Shown: piece by piece, positions 12,541 through 24,539 of the stretch
Layout: each line of letters opens with the position of its first letter
Position numbering within the stretch: the stretch's first letter is position 1
DNA from: Platerodrilus igneus
Lineage: Eukaryota > Arthropoda > Insecta > Coleoptera > Lycidae
DNA length: 64,000 nucleotides
Direction: 5' to 3'
Assembly: GCA_036346225.1 (NCBI GenBank)
Contig: JARFIW010001176.1
Span: forward strand, 2,617,884-2,681,883
Position numbers and translations under genes: made by a program
Notes under the pieces: model-generated
The model's input: the letters and a program-made list of their open reading frames with translations, nothing else
Databases searched by the model: none
What the model was told of the DNA's origin: nothing

Positions 12541-12790
12541 AGTATAAGCCCGCTTAACATTTTAACTCAAATCCAAATTGTTTTAAAACGAAAATTTATT
12601 CGATAAATTAACTAGTTTTAGGTATCCGTTAATTTGTTAAACATTCCGATAACGTATAATTGCTTTCTGTTGTGTTTCCTATTTAAAGACTTGTCGAAAT
12701 AATAGACCATACTATTATTTTATAGCATGTTTTCCAGTTTGCTAATCGCTATAACGCAGTTTGAACTCGTGTTATTTGAACCCATTTTGA
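12541..12790. repeat. Diverged repeat pair, member 1
   Basis: Aligns with 13321-13680 in the same order: TTTTAACTCAAATCC, AAAACGAAAATT, a TATCCG(T/A)(T/A)AATT block, and TTTTCCAGTTT(G/A)C. Identity is low and patchy, and the second member is about 110 bases longer. This suggests old direct duplication or two remnants of one LTR-like repeat. Confidence 0.5.
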
Positions 12791-13320
12791 ATTTGATTCT
12801 GCAGTGCGTTGAAATATTTTCTACATTTTTCGTCACAGTACTTTAAAAGCAATGTATGTTTTTGTTCGACCAGTAGGAGGTATCTTGCGTGTATTGGGAG
12901 TTTTCCCGCTCTTATCCTCTAATCCGATTATCTTTTTAGCTCCTAGCTGGAGGCCAAATGTTCTCTCTTTATGTAGGCCCAACTGTTCGTTGACGCAGAC
13001 CAATTGCTTTTGTCTCTAAACCGCTGCTGCAGTTACGGTGGCAGGGCAAATGGATCGTGACTACCGTGGCGTTGCTGTGCTGACCCACCCCCGACGACTT
13101 GCAAGCTAAGTATCCAGACACATACAGGTATACAACTTGTTTTCTTTTGTGTATATCAAAGGCATATTCCGTATCAGCGTTTGGTGTAGTTACGTGATAA
13201 GAAACGTGACACTGTAGAACTATTGTTTGTTGCGGCGAATCGATATTATCGCTCTACAGGTGTGATGTACCATTGCTAAAAATGTTTGACACACGCGCTT
13301 ATTTTTGTTACATTTATTTT

Positions 13321-13680
13321 CAGCATAAAGTAATTACAATAATTTTTAACTCAAATCCCGTTAGCGTTAAAAACGAAAATTAATTCAGTAAATTAAAATA
13401 ACCCTTTCATGTGTTAATTCATTTATCTGATTGTATCAATTTGATTTCTATCGTTAAATTCTTCTGCTAATTAATCATAAATACTCTTTCTAAGAATTCC
13501 TTAACGTAAAGTATATGCTAAAATTAAATAGGCTATAACTGGTTCTAAGTATCCGATAATTGGTTCTGGGCGTTTTCCATTAAAAGCTTCGCCGAATTAA
13601 AATCGCGTATTATCCCAATAAACCGTGTTTTTCCAGTTTACGTCTTAACAACAATATTATTTTGAGCTCTGATCATTAGT
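13321..13680. repeat. Diverged repeat pair, member 2
   Basis: Partner of 12541-12790. The stretch between the pair (12791-13320) has GC-richer blocks near 12880-13130 but no gene that I can see. A GTTTGACA...TTTATTTT segment next to it resembles 2180-2240 in the first duplicated copy. Confidence 0.5.
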
Positions 13681-13859
13681 TAAACGAAATGAATATTCAC
13701 TTTATTCTCGAATAGCAAGATGAAAACATCTATTCTGGTTTTCCCGTGTCGTTTTTGCTATGAAAATTTTGCGCACGCAATACGGCGCGGTAGGTATTTA
13801 GAGTTTTAGAAAACTATACTTTTCGACGTCAATAAATTAACTTTTATTTTGTAATTACT

Positions 13860-14319
13860 GTAGCTCGTTTGGGTGGCTCTTAAAGCCACGATGAGTAATC
13901 GTCCTTGTTGTGATGGGAGGATCACCCTAAGGCGGTTGCTTATTAGGATGATAAAGGTGATAAGATATGCTAATTATAGGAAGGACCAATTGCTTTTGTA
14001 ATGATGGCGGTGGAGCGGTTATGTAACTAAAAACAACTACAAACTACTTAAGGAAGGGTATAAATACCTTAAGTCCTGTGCCGCTGTGGGCAATAAAAGT
14101 TCACACACAAAAGGTTTGACGGACAACCAATAACACGCACGTTTGGGTGTCGGTGTCGCTTTCAAAGCTCTCATACAACCGTCTTCTGCAAGGGTTCGAA
14201 TGCGACTGTCTTCACGCACTTTCACTGTCGGTATATAAAATGTTTCACTGAAAACTGTAGGATACCCGCACTCGTGTTTATTGTCAACTACTACCAAATT
14301 GTTCAATGACGACGTAACA
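13860..14319 (-). repeat. BEL/Pao 3' LTR
   Basis: In the minus orientation it starts TGTTACGTCGTCATTGAACA at 14319, directly after GGTGGGCGGTA, a purine-rich tract typical of the plus-strand priming site next to a BEL/Pao 3' LTR. It contains a TATATA promoter-like block at about 14231-14237. It aligns block by block with the decayed LTRs ending at 1607 and 18113. The left (outer) end is approximate because no target duplication was found. A 138-codon minus-strand frame (14037-14453) crosses it and is not a gene. Confidence 0.7.
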
Positions 14320-14589
14320 TACCGCCCACCAAATTCATAGAATTTTGAAAAGGAGGAAGTAGGTTGGGTGAAGGAAATCACATGGGATTTGACCTTGCTA
14401 GGAAAACAGGTAACGAAAGATAGGGTGGTACACACAGCGAGCGATATTACCAACTATGCAAAAAAAATATATATATGAAAATAAATATGTAAAAATAATA
14501 TACTACTATACATGTAAATGTGTATATACATCTAAACATAAAATAAAATTAAAATACCGGTAGCGGCGCTAGTTTGACCAAAATTCGTT
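14320..14589. other. Collapsed space between integrase remnant and LTR
   Basis: Only about 270 bp separate the last integrase-like codons from the 3' LTR, and they hold AT-rich ATATATA runs. In complete BEL/Pao elements this space holds the integrase catalytic core (Asp, Asp, Glu), roughly 500-900 bp. The core has therefore been deleted here. Confidence 0.55.
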
Positions 14590-15003
14590 TTAGTGTGCAT
14601 GTGCAGTTTTGATCTGGGTAATACGTGCTGCCGGTAGGTCTCCCATAGGAGGAGTTACCAGGACCGGTTTGGTACGAAAACATCTATGACATGATAAATA
14701 ATTTCTGATTGAATTTTTAATAGAAAGGATCCAGAAATTCTGTTGGATAAGATACGCTGTGGTATTAACACCGGGATGGCAATACCTTTCATGAGTTGAC
14801 CGAATGATAAGTTCGGTTAATCGATGCCGCTGAGGCAATAACGCAGGAAACTTTTCGAAATAGGAAAGCGAAGAATGTGTCAAGCGCCCACCTACTCTTA
14901 AGATATTTTGTGGATCAACAAATGGAGAAAGTTTTCGCAAACTTTTAGGTAATTTACGGTTTGCCTTGATCGATTTCCTTTGAAAATGTAACATTTTGTA
15001 CAT
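14590..15003 (-). pseudogene. BEL/Pao integrase N-terminal zinc-binding region
   Basis: A 137-codon open stretch. The middle carries the HHCC zinc-binding pattern of retroelement integrases: His in THERYCHPGVNT (HERYCHPG), then SCHRCF for the two cysteines. It is preceded by RKLSPFVDPQNILRVGGRL, the typical BEL/Pao linker 'dxxxiLRVGGRL'. The catalytic core that should follow is missing. In the family this domain helps integrase multimerise and hold the LTR ends. The open frame is a remnant. Confidence 0.85.
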
Positions 15004-15045
15004 GCCGAACGATAATCATGAGAGCATTGTGTAATTCAATGTCTG

Positions 15046-15566
15046 TTAAGGGACCCGTATGACGTTGAGCCATGGGTTTAGAAAATCTATAAATGTAAGC
15101 CACGATGCCTTGGATTTTATATAACGATGAAAACGACTTAGTAAAATGTCAATGACGTTTGGATCTGTTTGAGCGACAAATGTTAGGATCTTCTTTTCCG
15201 TAGTTACCTCAGCAATTGAGGTTGACAATGTTGGTTGAGGCGGCCACGAGTCACTAGGGTAGTGAAGCCATTCAGGCCCCGCCCACCATAGCGAACATGA
15301 AATAACCGCGCTTGGCATTAATCCCCGAGATGCAGGATCAGCCGGATTATGCGAAGATTTAATATAAAACCATCGACTAGGTGCAATGATTTCTTGAATG
15401 TGGCTAACACGGTTTGCCACAAAGTTTTCCAACGAAAAGGTGGAGAACGTATCCAAGTGAGAGCGACCGTAGAATCACTCCACGCTGAAACATCGGAGAT
15501 TTCAATCAAGCCTTGATAAGACCGAATGGTAAAAGAAAGTAAATCGGTTAATAAACGGCGGCACAT
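15046..15566 (-). pseudogene. BEL/Pao RNase H C-terminal part
   Basis: Two overlapping frames joined by a frameshift. The right one contains DVSAWSDSTVALTWIRSPP, the left one NPADPASRGLMPSAV. Both are hallmarks of the RNase H-like region of Pao polyproteins ('WsDStivLaWi', 'NPADlaSRG'). Downstream WWxGPEWL (seen as LWWAGPEWLHYPSDSWP) also matches the family. The frameshift near 15320-15456 means no continuous polyprotein. Confidence 0.85.
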
Positions 15567-15853
15567 AATTCCAAACGTGGAATTGAAATGCGCTTAATTG
15601 GAGCTACTTTTGTTTTAGCGGTTACAAATTGTACAGTTATTTCTCCAGTAGTTTGATTTATGAACTGAAACACTACCGCTGCATACCCTACCTCGCTAGC
15701 ATCGCAAAACCCATGCAAATGACAAGTAAAAGGATCCGAAGGGGTAAACAACGTGGTAACTTTAATGACGATAATAACGGCAACTCTTCTTGATTGCTGC
15801 CATTGAGACGAAATGTCTGCTGGTGGGATGTCATCCCAATTTAAACCTAACAT
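15548..15853 (-). pseudogene. BEL/Pao RNase H region, first part
   Basis: A 101-codon stretch with LHGFCDASEVGYAAVVF (DAS holds a catalytic Asp of the RNase H fold), then VTAKTKVAPIKRISIPRLEL, the 'sKskvaPlk..tiPRLEL' signature of the Pao retrotransposon peptidase/RNase H family (Pfam Peptidase_A17). It directly follows the RT region and is separated from it by stops near 15860-15950. Confidence 0.88.
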
Positions 15854-15859
15854 CCACAG

Positions 15860-16925
15860 ATGCTGGATTAGACGTTTTGCAAAAGTGTTAGTGGGGCTAA
15901 AATCCTAATGGATCATATATTCTGGCAACTTGCGAAAGTATGTTGCGCTTTGTACATATTGGGTTTAATGGTTTAACCCGAAATGAGAAAATATCTTCTG
16001 TAGGTGACCATTGAAGACCTAATATTTTTATTGATTCGTCAGAATCGAAATCGAGAGAAGTATATTGGCAAAATCTGACGGAATGCCTTCCAAAATAGAA
16101 ACTGAATTAGAACTCCATTTTCGAAGTTCAAAACCAGCCAAATGTAAAAGTCGAATAAGTTGATCTTTAATTTCGCGGGCCGATTGTATAGAATCTCCAC
16201 CGGCGACGAAATCATCAATATATAGATTTGACCGTATAGCCTCGGCGGCTAACGGAAACCTTTTGCCTTCGTCAATGGCTAATTGCTGAAGAGTTTTAAT
16301 GCTAGATAAGGCGATGACTTAATACCATAGGTCACTGTATTAAGCTGATAAGTCTGAATGGGTTCTTCTGCGGAGAACCGCCAAACAATTAACTTTCGAT
16401 GTTCTTCGGTAACCAAAATTTGTCGATACATTTGGCGAACATCACAAGTAAAAACGAAACGATGAGAGCGAAATTTAAGTAAGATTGACGAAATGTCATT
16501 TTGGAGACTAGGTCCAGCCAATTGAGTGTCATTAAGTGACACGTTGTTTTTAGCCTTTGCAGAGGCGTCAAAACCACACGAATTTTAGAAGTATGACCTT
16601 CCTCTTTAAACACAGGGTGATGGGGTAAAAATAATTATCGTTCCCAACGGGCGGAGAATCGAGTAATGCCATATGACCCGCATCAAGATAGTCCTGCATG
16701 AAATTGTTGTATTGCGTAGCTCCGGTTGAGCATGCAATTTGCGCTCCAACGAAAATAGTCTTTTAGCCATATATCAAGGAAATCGTTGAACGGTAACGCA
16801 ACAATAAAACGCTAGGGTCACGAGAAAACGTTTTTTCTGATCTTTTTCTTTTCTTCTTCTGGAAAATAATGGTTTCAACTCTATCTCCCAAAACCGCCTT
16901 AGGGTCTGGTCGATAGATCTTGAAG
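15860..16925 (-). pseudogene. BEL/Pao reverse transcriptase
   Basis: RT broken by several frameshifts. From the N-side (right): FWEIE..LF near 16900, a KEEGHTSKIRVV stretch near 16600, SLNDTQLAGPSLQNDISSIL at 16480-16542, RFVFTCDVRQMYRQILV (first catalytic Asp in CDVRQM), then SNLYIDDFVAGG near 16200-16229, where YIDD is the catalytic box. In LTR elements this copies RNA into DNA inside the particle. The 16279-16542 stretch is the longest open piece. Confidence 0.88.
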
Positions 16926-17879
16926 TAAAAATGCTTGGAGTATCAGACTGCAAGCTTTTGTGAAAGAATTACTCCAAAATTGTATTTATGGCGGCAAAGA
17001 ATTTTAAAAGCCGCCATTGATGATGAAGATAAAATTTTCATATTGACAGCACGCGTTATTATAGCAGAGTCTAAAGTGCAGATGAGTTTGTTATTATTGG
17101 GACTTTAACGGTAATTTGCAGATGCTGACGGGCACAAGTTGTGACTTCAGAGTTTTCAGATTAAATAATAGCGAGCACTTACCTATTGAAAATAACTGCC
17201 TCGTATAGAATCAACAAAATGTGGAAACCAAAGTCATTTCTCCCGTTTGAATAAGCAACGCTTTAAACGAGTTGTAGGTAAAGTTATTCTCCTGTGCGTA
17301 TTTTCAGTAACCGATCTTAATTCCACAGCCATTCTGAAAGACACAATAACCTGTCAAACGAATTTAAATGTGTGAAATAAAAATTTGCGTTGAATAGGAC
17401 AGATGTTGACGTCCTATTGGCATTTATGATATGGTGCAATGGTCTTTAATGAAGCGAAAAGGTTTTCAAACAAAGCGTTTGATGTCAGCTTACAAGGCGA
17501 AAATAAAATAGGAATGATAAGATTTGCATTGCAATATTAACGCATGTTCAATGTTTTCTGTAACGCTGAATTTAAACAAAACGTGAAATGTTTAAAAGAA
17601 ACATTTCTTTAAGAAACGATTTAATTCATTGTTTGTGATGCAGTAACAAACGAAAATAAATTTGATGAAATGGTTTCACTAACAACTGGTTTAATTAGAA
17701 ACTAATTTTAAAGAAAGATGAGCTAATTTGTCGATATTTAACGAGGTTTGAACAAAATTTAACGCTCAATAATTAATTAAAAAACATCATTCAAAATGAG
17801 TTAATTTACATGCGAAAACCATAAGAGTTTCGATCGTTATTAAAAATCAATATAAAGGTGTTTCAATTTGAAACTTGCT

Positions 17880-18113
17880 TTTTAGAATGATAGCGTTTAT
17901 GTAACAAAAAACAACTTCAAATAAGTTATAAATATAATTTTTAATAAAGTTCACAACAAGGTTTGCGGACAAAATAAATTTGGGTGTCATTTTCAAAAGC
18001 TCTCAAGCAAATTTCTGATTCGAATGCATTTTTCATATTCCGCGGTATATAAAGATTTCAAAAACTGTAGGATAAATATTTTTGTTTACTAAAATTGTTA
18101 ATGACACGTAACA
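17880..18113 (-). repeat. Decayed BEL/Pao 5' LTR, second copy
   Basis: Identical to 1374-1607. Together with the 3' LTR at 13860-14319 it brackets the broken pol, so the minus-strand element spans about 13860-18113, some 4.2 kb. This is shorter than an intact BEL/Pao element because gag and the integrase core are gone. The two LTRs are far from identical, which points to an old insertion. Confidence 0.6.
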
Positions 18114-19255
18114 ATGACATCCCTGCCTGTTATTGAGCAAGATTGTTTTTCTTCGCACGTTGAGGTCATATCGATTTGGATTTTACTGTTTAAGCCATAC
18201 ATTTCAAATTTAATTCTTATACGAAAATTATTGAACTATTTTGTTTTACTGTTATATTAATGCTTTACTATTTTGTTTTAAATAACTAAAAATAGCTACT
18301 AATGTGGAAATAGCTTAACTTGCTGGCACATTTGAACCTGTTGTTGCCATTATATTTATAATGGTTTTAGATTTACCGATGATTTAGCTGTTGGTTTAGA
18401 GGGTAATTTCATTTTTTCTAAAAGTAATCTGTACTAAATGTGTTACATGTAAAAATGATTTTGGTTTTTGTTGCAAGTTTATGTAAAATAGTTGTTTCTT
18501 TAAATGCCTTGTACATATTGTGTTTAACTGCTAGGTTTCTGGTATGTTTTAGAGTATAAATAAAGTGTTTTTTAAACAGGCATATGTATAATATTTACTG
18601 AGCTTATACTGTTTCGTTTTGGGTTTTTAGCCACGTCACTGCAAACTCACTGATTGGATTTAAAACGGTATTGCAATTTAAAAGAATGTTTGACAAAAAG
18701 TTCTCACGTTACTTTCCTACTGATGTTTATTTTACAAAAGTATTAGCTGCAATTTTAAAACGTTTGACAAAGCTCTCAAATGTTTATCTACTACTGATTA
18801 ATTTTATTTTTGTAATATACGAATGCACTTTTCTAAAGTACTAAATTATTCACCTAATTGTCTGATTTGGAATAGTAACGCTTAATTTGTTGCTTTGCTT
18901 GTTTGTACAGATTTTTAATTTATTTTATTGTTAATAGATAATCGTGGGCTACGTTCTTTTTTTCGTTTTTGGTATGGCGAATCGCACTTTCGCTGTTGGT
19001 AGTTAGCATGGTATTTACTTTTTCCCTACGTCTAATATGCATCTTGTAAAGTAAATGTATACCTTATATTAAATTTTAAAATCAGGATGTGTCATAACTT
19101 TTAATTTTATCTTCAACATTAATCATCGTCAAATGGTTATCTGGACGTTTGGGAACAGATAAATTCTGGTGAAGAATGCTGAATGATTGCAGGACGAATT
19201 ACTGTACAATACTGATTCGGTGGACATTAACAATAAAACAAACACTAAGGCCCAT

Positions 19256-19593
19256 AACGCGTAAATACGTGTAAGTTCGTAACACGTAAAACGTGACGCA
19301 ACGCGCAACATCCAGCACGCAACACGTAACGCGGTACGCGTAACATGTAACCAGTAACGCGTAATGTGGTACGCGTTAGACGTAACATGTAACACGTAAC
19401 GCAACACACAACACGTAACACGTAGCGTGTAACGCGTAACATGTAACAGGTAGCGCGTAACCCGTGAGGCGTAATGAGGCATGCGTAACGCGTAATCCGC
19501 TACACGTAACGCGTAATGCGTAACGCGTAACACGTTAGACGTAACGCGTAAGACGTAACGCGTAATGCGTTACATGTAGCACATGCTATATGT
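19256..19593. repeat. CGTAACR heptamer array, second copy
   Basis: Same 7-base array as 2750-3087, and as far as I can see identical to it. Complete identity of an unstable-looking tandem array between the copies argues that the duplication is very recent or an assembly artefact. Confidence 0.92.
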
Positions 19594-19601
19594 AACGTGA
19601 T

Positions 19602-19880
19602 CTTTAGGTTTTCTTCACACTATGGATACTGCAAATAGCATCGATTTGGATTGACATCCTTTAAAATCACAGCACGTTCGCAAATGATATATACACCCAA
19701 TGTTTATCCATTTGGTATCTTATTCAATGCTCTGATTAATGTAGTTATTGTCTTTGTGTTTAATAGTAAAGTCACCACATACGTAACAAAACGTATTGCT
19801 TGATTTATACATTTTCGCAATATTCTATAAAGTTTATCAGTAACATATACTGTGCAGTAAAGTATTATTTGTTCATTAAT
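19602..19880. repeat. Dispersed repeat X, copy 2
   Basis: Counterpart of 3095-3365. It keeps an ATAT and GC/TAT content lost in the first copy and shared with 12180-12490. Confidence 0.75.
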
Positions 19881-22800
19881 ATTTTATATCTATTTATAGA
19901 CGGGTTTAGGATATTAACTTCTGAACATCCTGTTTGTGGCGTTTAAATATCTAAGTTGGCGGTCTAGTAATTTATAGAACCTAAGCTAGATACTATGATG
20001 TTGTTTACATTCAATATTTTATCCACGGATACATTTAAGTGTAAACCGGCTTTAAAGAATATATTAATAGCTGATGCATTACATTCTGTACAGATTGCTT
20101 CAGTGACCAAAATACATAGTGTCAAGAAACAAAATTGTGTTTGTAATTTAAGTGCACCAGAGACAAAGGAGTCAAATAGAAAAAAATAAGTAAAATAGAA
20201 CGTGTTTTTCAGTTAACAGCTAACATTTATAATTAAAATTTACATCCTTTAATACAAAAATAAAATGCTACGTCATTGTAGTTAAGCCAAAAAGACACTT
20301 CGCGGCAGAATGAACCACTATGAACCGAAACAAACAAATAAATAAATTTGAAAAAAAGGAAAGATAGATAATGATTAAATTCTTGGAATTAACTAACGGA
20401 AATAGAAAGATTTGTAGAAATAATGAAGATGAAATGGTGTCACGGTACAATATGAAAACTATGAATTTAACGTTTAGTATAGTGTTCCTTAGTAGTACGA
20501 TGACTTCTTAAGGTTTCAGGGTAGCTCAAGGCAAGGACTATCCGATGTTAAATCTGAATGACAAAACGAAAGGGAGGAGTGGTGCTTGATGACCGATAAT
20601 AAATTTAGACCTCGATAGAGCTACTCATTTTATGGGCGCCAGGACAGGGAGCATAAGCAACATAGAGTTCGGTCTAGGAACTCTGATAGACCACAAAGTA
20701 ACACTATAAAGAGTTACAAGATAAAAGAAACGATATAGTTTCTATTTTACTACTATATAACTACATATACATTAATAACGTGTAACGTTCCGTTTATTTT
20801 GTTACCTTATATTAGAAATATTATATAAGTCCTTAGTTTGTGTAAATAATTGATCAGTTTAAAATATACAAAGAGCGCTGCATCCCTTCATAATTTCGAC
20901 AGTTTTTTGAGGTAATCAACGTAGGTCTGTACGTTTTGATATAAAACAAATTTAGAGCGGATTTATTCAGTTCTTACAGGAAATATGTAGTTACAATATC
21001 ACAGTTAATCGATCGTTTTTTGGTGGTTCAAAGTTATAATACAAGTGCCGAGTTTTGGTTTGATCTTCTAATACCGTCACGTGCTACGTGGTTAATCATT
21101 CTGTTGTGGGTTGAGGCATCCTCTTTTAATTTCAAGATTAATTGCCAATGAATTTGGGAGTTACTGTCTGGAGGATGAATGGAATTTCGACGGTTGCGGT
21201 ATCGTAATATAACAGTTGTTGGGGATCAAGTAATAGATTAATTGTCACGTGTTTAAAGTAAAAACTCGACATCACAGTGTTGACTGGTACAATCCACCTT
21301 GAGGTACCTGTATTCGTAGATTTTGGTGCAGAATACGTCGATTATAATTGAATGTTTGTGTAATTAAACTAACACAACCCGTACAACGAAATTTGTTAAT
21401 CTCTGTCACCGAGCAATGTGTGCGCTTTATTGATACTATACCGTTGTCGTGAACAACAGACACATTTAACTAGTATAAATAGTTAAACCATATTATTCTG
21501 TTATTTTTGACAGTTGTACAGATATTCCATTTATTCAAAATTATTATGATTACATAATTGCTGAATTAAGATCACAATTTACATTTTGAATGGAAAGTTA
21601 TTGTTGCCAAAGTTATAGCGTAGGGTTGCATGCGTCCTATACATTTAAATGTTTTATTAGTTACTGTGTAATAGAGCAAGTGGGGTGTTGTGCACTCAAC
21701 TCCACCTTAATTTTATTACACATTGCTTTACTGGCCAGTACACCTTATAGTAATAATAATTGTATACCATTTACTTTATCGACAATATACTTATTGTAAT
21801 GTTTGTTACGTTCATATGTATGTGCCATATTTGTTTATGTAACCAACCCATGTATTTATTTCAGTCGTTAGGATTTGTTAATAAATTAAGTAAAGTTGTC
21901 TGTGCATTATTTTAGTAAGAAGTTTATGTTAGTAGGTGAATTCAACTTCTTTACTCTACGAGATTTTCTGAGGTTTATATGTTAAATATTGAGCTGCAAG
22001 GAGTCTACCGACCAGTGACGAGATTCTCCTTTTGTCATCTAGCATTGTGACATTACTGGTGGTGACCGATTTTGACGTTTACCGAATTCACATCTCATTA
22101 TACTTGTCATCTTAATGAATCCCAATCTAGAAGATATCAGGCTAGAAAGGCCGCTCAGTGATCCGTCCTTGGTGTCGTAGTGCTGAATTGGCCCGTAACA
22201 AACGATATGCCGTAGGAGGTTTGAACAATAAATATTCAATTCAATAATTAAACTCTGAGGATTAGTAACACTATGCACATTACTCTACCAATGCCTAGAA
22301 CAACAATTACCTTGTATTAAAATTAAATTAATGTAGTTTATAAAAGTCACAGTTAGAATTAGATATGAACGTAGAACGATCAGGTATTTGTCAAACTATA
22401 TACTAATATTACGTGCAATATTAAATTGAACTAAAAATGAATTTAACCGTTAGCTATAATTATTAAATATTGGTAGTTAACTTAACAAAATATTTAGTAA
22501 TCCTAGTATAGGTAATAGGTAGAACGCAGCAACATATGAGTCGTGTAATTACAATTTAAGCGGAAAATAATAAGTTACAGTGGCACTAGCAAGTAGTGTT
22601 TAAATGTACCAAGCAATCAGTTCTATAAGACATGCACAACAATAATAACAAACCATACGATCTGATTATGCGCGAGTCCGTCTGATGAAAGAACTCACAA
22701 TCAAATCGTCAGCGATCTAGATTCCTGTAGTCGCCTGCTCAAGTAGAAACAGTTATAAAAAATGTATGGAAGGACATCCAACTATATAGGTTTATTGGGT

Positions 22801-23040
22801 ACTTACAATATACCGTCGCACCACCTTCAATGAACATTTATAGCTTTTTCAATAGATCCAGTTGTGAATGGAATAACTAGGATCTTAGATAAACCAGTCT
22901 TTAAATTAAATCCTTCATAAAATCTAGAATATATTAATAGTAAAATAACAATGGGGCTACTTTAGGTCTACCAACTAGTGGGTTTATTAATTCCAACAAA
23001 TGGATAGTTTCAAAATCCATTCAACATGTGTAGTAAGGAA

Positions 23041-23489
23041 ATTCTGAATTTTTCTGAACCTTTGCTGTCCCAAGCAAGGTAGGGATTTTTAACGTGCGCG
23101 ACATTTTACCTCTTATCCGAACGAATACATACACCTTAGTGAAAAATTTTCGCTTAACGATTTCCAAGCGGGACCCGGGACCTTTGGGCTTAGTAGTCAC
23201 ACGCGAACCAACTATATCACAGAGCCGCCCAAAACTGACCCCTACATTTGATTTTCCAATGTTCCGCCAAAATACAACGTTGGCCAGGAAGTGATTAGTC
23301 TACCTGGAAATTTTGAACTTTACCGAGCTCTGGCCGTTCCAAGCAAAGTAGGGATCTTAAAAGTGCGCGACAACAATCAAATACGGAACCTACATTTTAC
23401 GTCTCATCCGAAGGAAGACGTATTTTTGTAACATTTTTTAAGCGGTTGATGTCGAGAATCACACCCTAGACGGGTTTAGTAGTCACACA
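23041..23489 (-). mobile_element. tRNA-derived SINE pieces, left side
   Basis: Two overlapping partial copies of the SINE seen whole at 49402-49707, recognised by CAAGCAAGGTAGGGAT, AACGTGCGCGACA, TTACCTCTTATCCGAACGA and the reverse-oriented tRNA-like head (CCCGGGACC...TAGTAGTCACAC). The second piece breaks at 23489, where the inverted-repeat element begins, and resumes at about 26956. A 66-codon frame at 23094-23294 is a chance frame in the SINE. Confidence 0.75.
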
Positions 23490-23499
23490 AGGAGTAATA

Positions 23500-23960
23500 T
23501 AATGCGACTATGGACCCAAAGTAGGTCAGCAGGTCAACTGGTCCCAAAGTCAATGTGACTATAGACCCAAAGTAGGTCAGTAGATCAAACTGGTCCCAAA
23601 GCCTATGCGACTATGGACCCGAAGTAGGTCAGTAGATTAAACCAAAGTAGGTCAGTTGTTCAACTCGGCCCAAAGTCAATGTGACTATGGACCCAAAATA
23701 GGTCAGTAGGTAAAACTAGTCCCACAGTCAATGCGACTATGGACCTAAAGTAGGTCAGTAGGTTAAACTGGACCCAAAGTCAATACTTTGGTCCCAAAGT
23801 CAATGCGACTATGGACCCAAAGTAGGTCATCCAACTGAGAGTGTGATACTTTGGTCCCAAAGTCTATGCGACTCTGAACCCAATGTTGGTCAGTGGTCGA
23901 CTAATAACTGCGTTAATTTAGAGCCAAAATAGATCAGTCGACTTGAAACTGCTGCTGCTG
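23500..23960. repeat. Subterminal minisatellite, left arm
   Basis: About eight imperfect units of roughly 50-60 bp built from GACTATGGACCCAAAGTAGG, TCAGTAGGT(C)AAACTGG and TCCCAAAGTCAATG. GGACCCAAAG and the inverse CTTTGGTCCC occur within units, so single units can fold. Subterminal repeats like this often hold transposase-binding sites in DNA transposons; that role is inference here. Confidence 0.85.
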
Positions 23961-24154
23961 GTGCAAACATAGTTGCATAATTTTGGTAGTCGCTTAGTTA
24001 GCAGTATACAGGCAAGGTTGCATAAAAAGAGCAAGAGGGAAATGTGCTGCGTCAAGAGTATTCATTTCTGATTGAATAAGCAAAATATGTTATCAATATG
24101 AAGCTTTAGTTTTTTCGTCATTAAGATAAGAAGTGTAATTTAAGCATCATAAGT

Positions 24155-24424
24155 ATGGTGTTCAGCCATTTTAACAAAAGTATCTACTTTATAGTGAACC
24201 AAAAGTATAAGGTTTTGAAAGTGGAATCAATAAAAACAAAATTTGGTGATCGAGTAATGATAGAAACAGAGGAATTTAAATGTATTTTACCACGACGGTA
24301 CTTTGAATATGCCCAAACCGATGGAATTAAGAAGTTAAACAATAGTGTTGGTCCAAACAAAGATGTCTACATAATCAGTAAAGGTTCTACAGGAGTCACT
24401 GTCAATATAGAATTTTTCGAGTAA
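24155..24424 (+). CDS. Small conserved protein, left-arm copy (89 aa)
   Basis: Intact frame in the left arm, 15 of 89 residues different from its mirror copy at 26105-26374. It opens with HFNKSIYFIVNQKYKV and a core IKTKFGDRVMIETEEF, then CILPRRYFEY, GIKKLNNS and a C-terminal VYIISKG...NIEF. The alternating strand pattern (Y-V-x-K..TKFGDRV..E..ILP.RY...Y.I..G....IEF) recalls small proteins found beside arthropod mobile elements and could be a compact beta-barrel of the OB-fold type, perhaps binding single-stranded DNA. That is a guess from pattern, not from a search. No signal peptide or membrane segment. Both copies begin at the same ATG after AATTTAAGCATCAT. Confidence 0.6.
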   Translation: MVFSHFNKSIYFIVNQKYKVLKVESIKTKFGDRVMIETEEFKCILPRRYFEYAQTDGIKKLNNSVGPNKDVYIISKGSTGVTVNIEFFE

Positions 24425-24539
24425 CATGAAATGAAAACAAACGAAAGAAGAACACAATGTATTTTTTTTATTGTAATTTATAAAATATGTATAATTAGAA
24501 AATATAATGTTATGTACTCAAGAATAAACATACTATAAT

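Larger units (their letters stand above)
16507..23040. repeat. Second copy of the duplicated segment
   Basis: This is the near-identical partner of 1-6530. It starts inside the BEL/Pao reverse transcriptase, runs through a decayed LTR, the heptamer array and about 3 kb of unassigned AT-rich DNA, and ends at 23040 where SINE-like sequence begins. Where the copies differ near 19850, this copy agrees with the related repeat at 12180-12490, so it keeps the older state. The start at 16507 is only the edge of what the window lets me compare; the inferred duplicated unit is 6531-23040. Confidence 0.93.

Noticed and set aside
14037..14453. 138-codon minus-strand frame as a protein gene
   Set aside because: It crosses the BEL/Pao priming tract and LTR; the sequence is explained by the LTR, including the TATA block.
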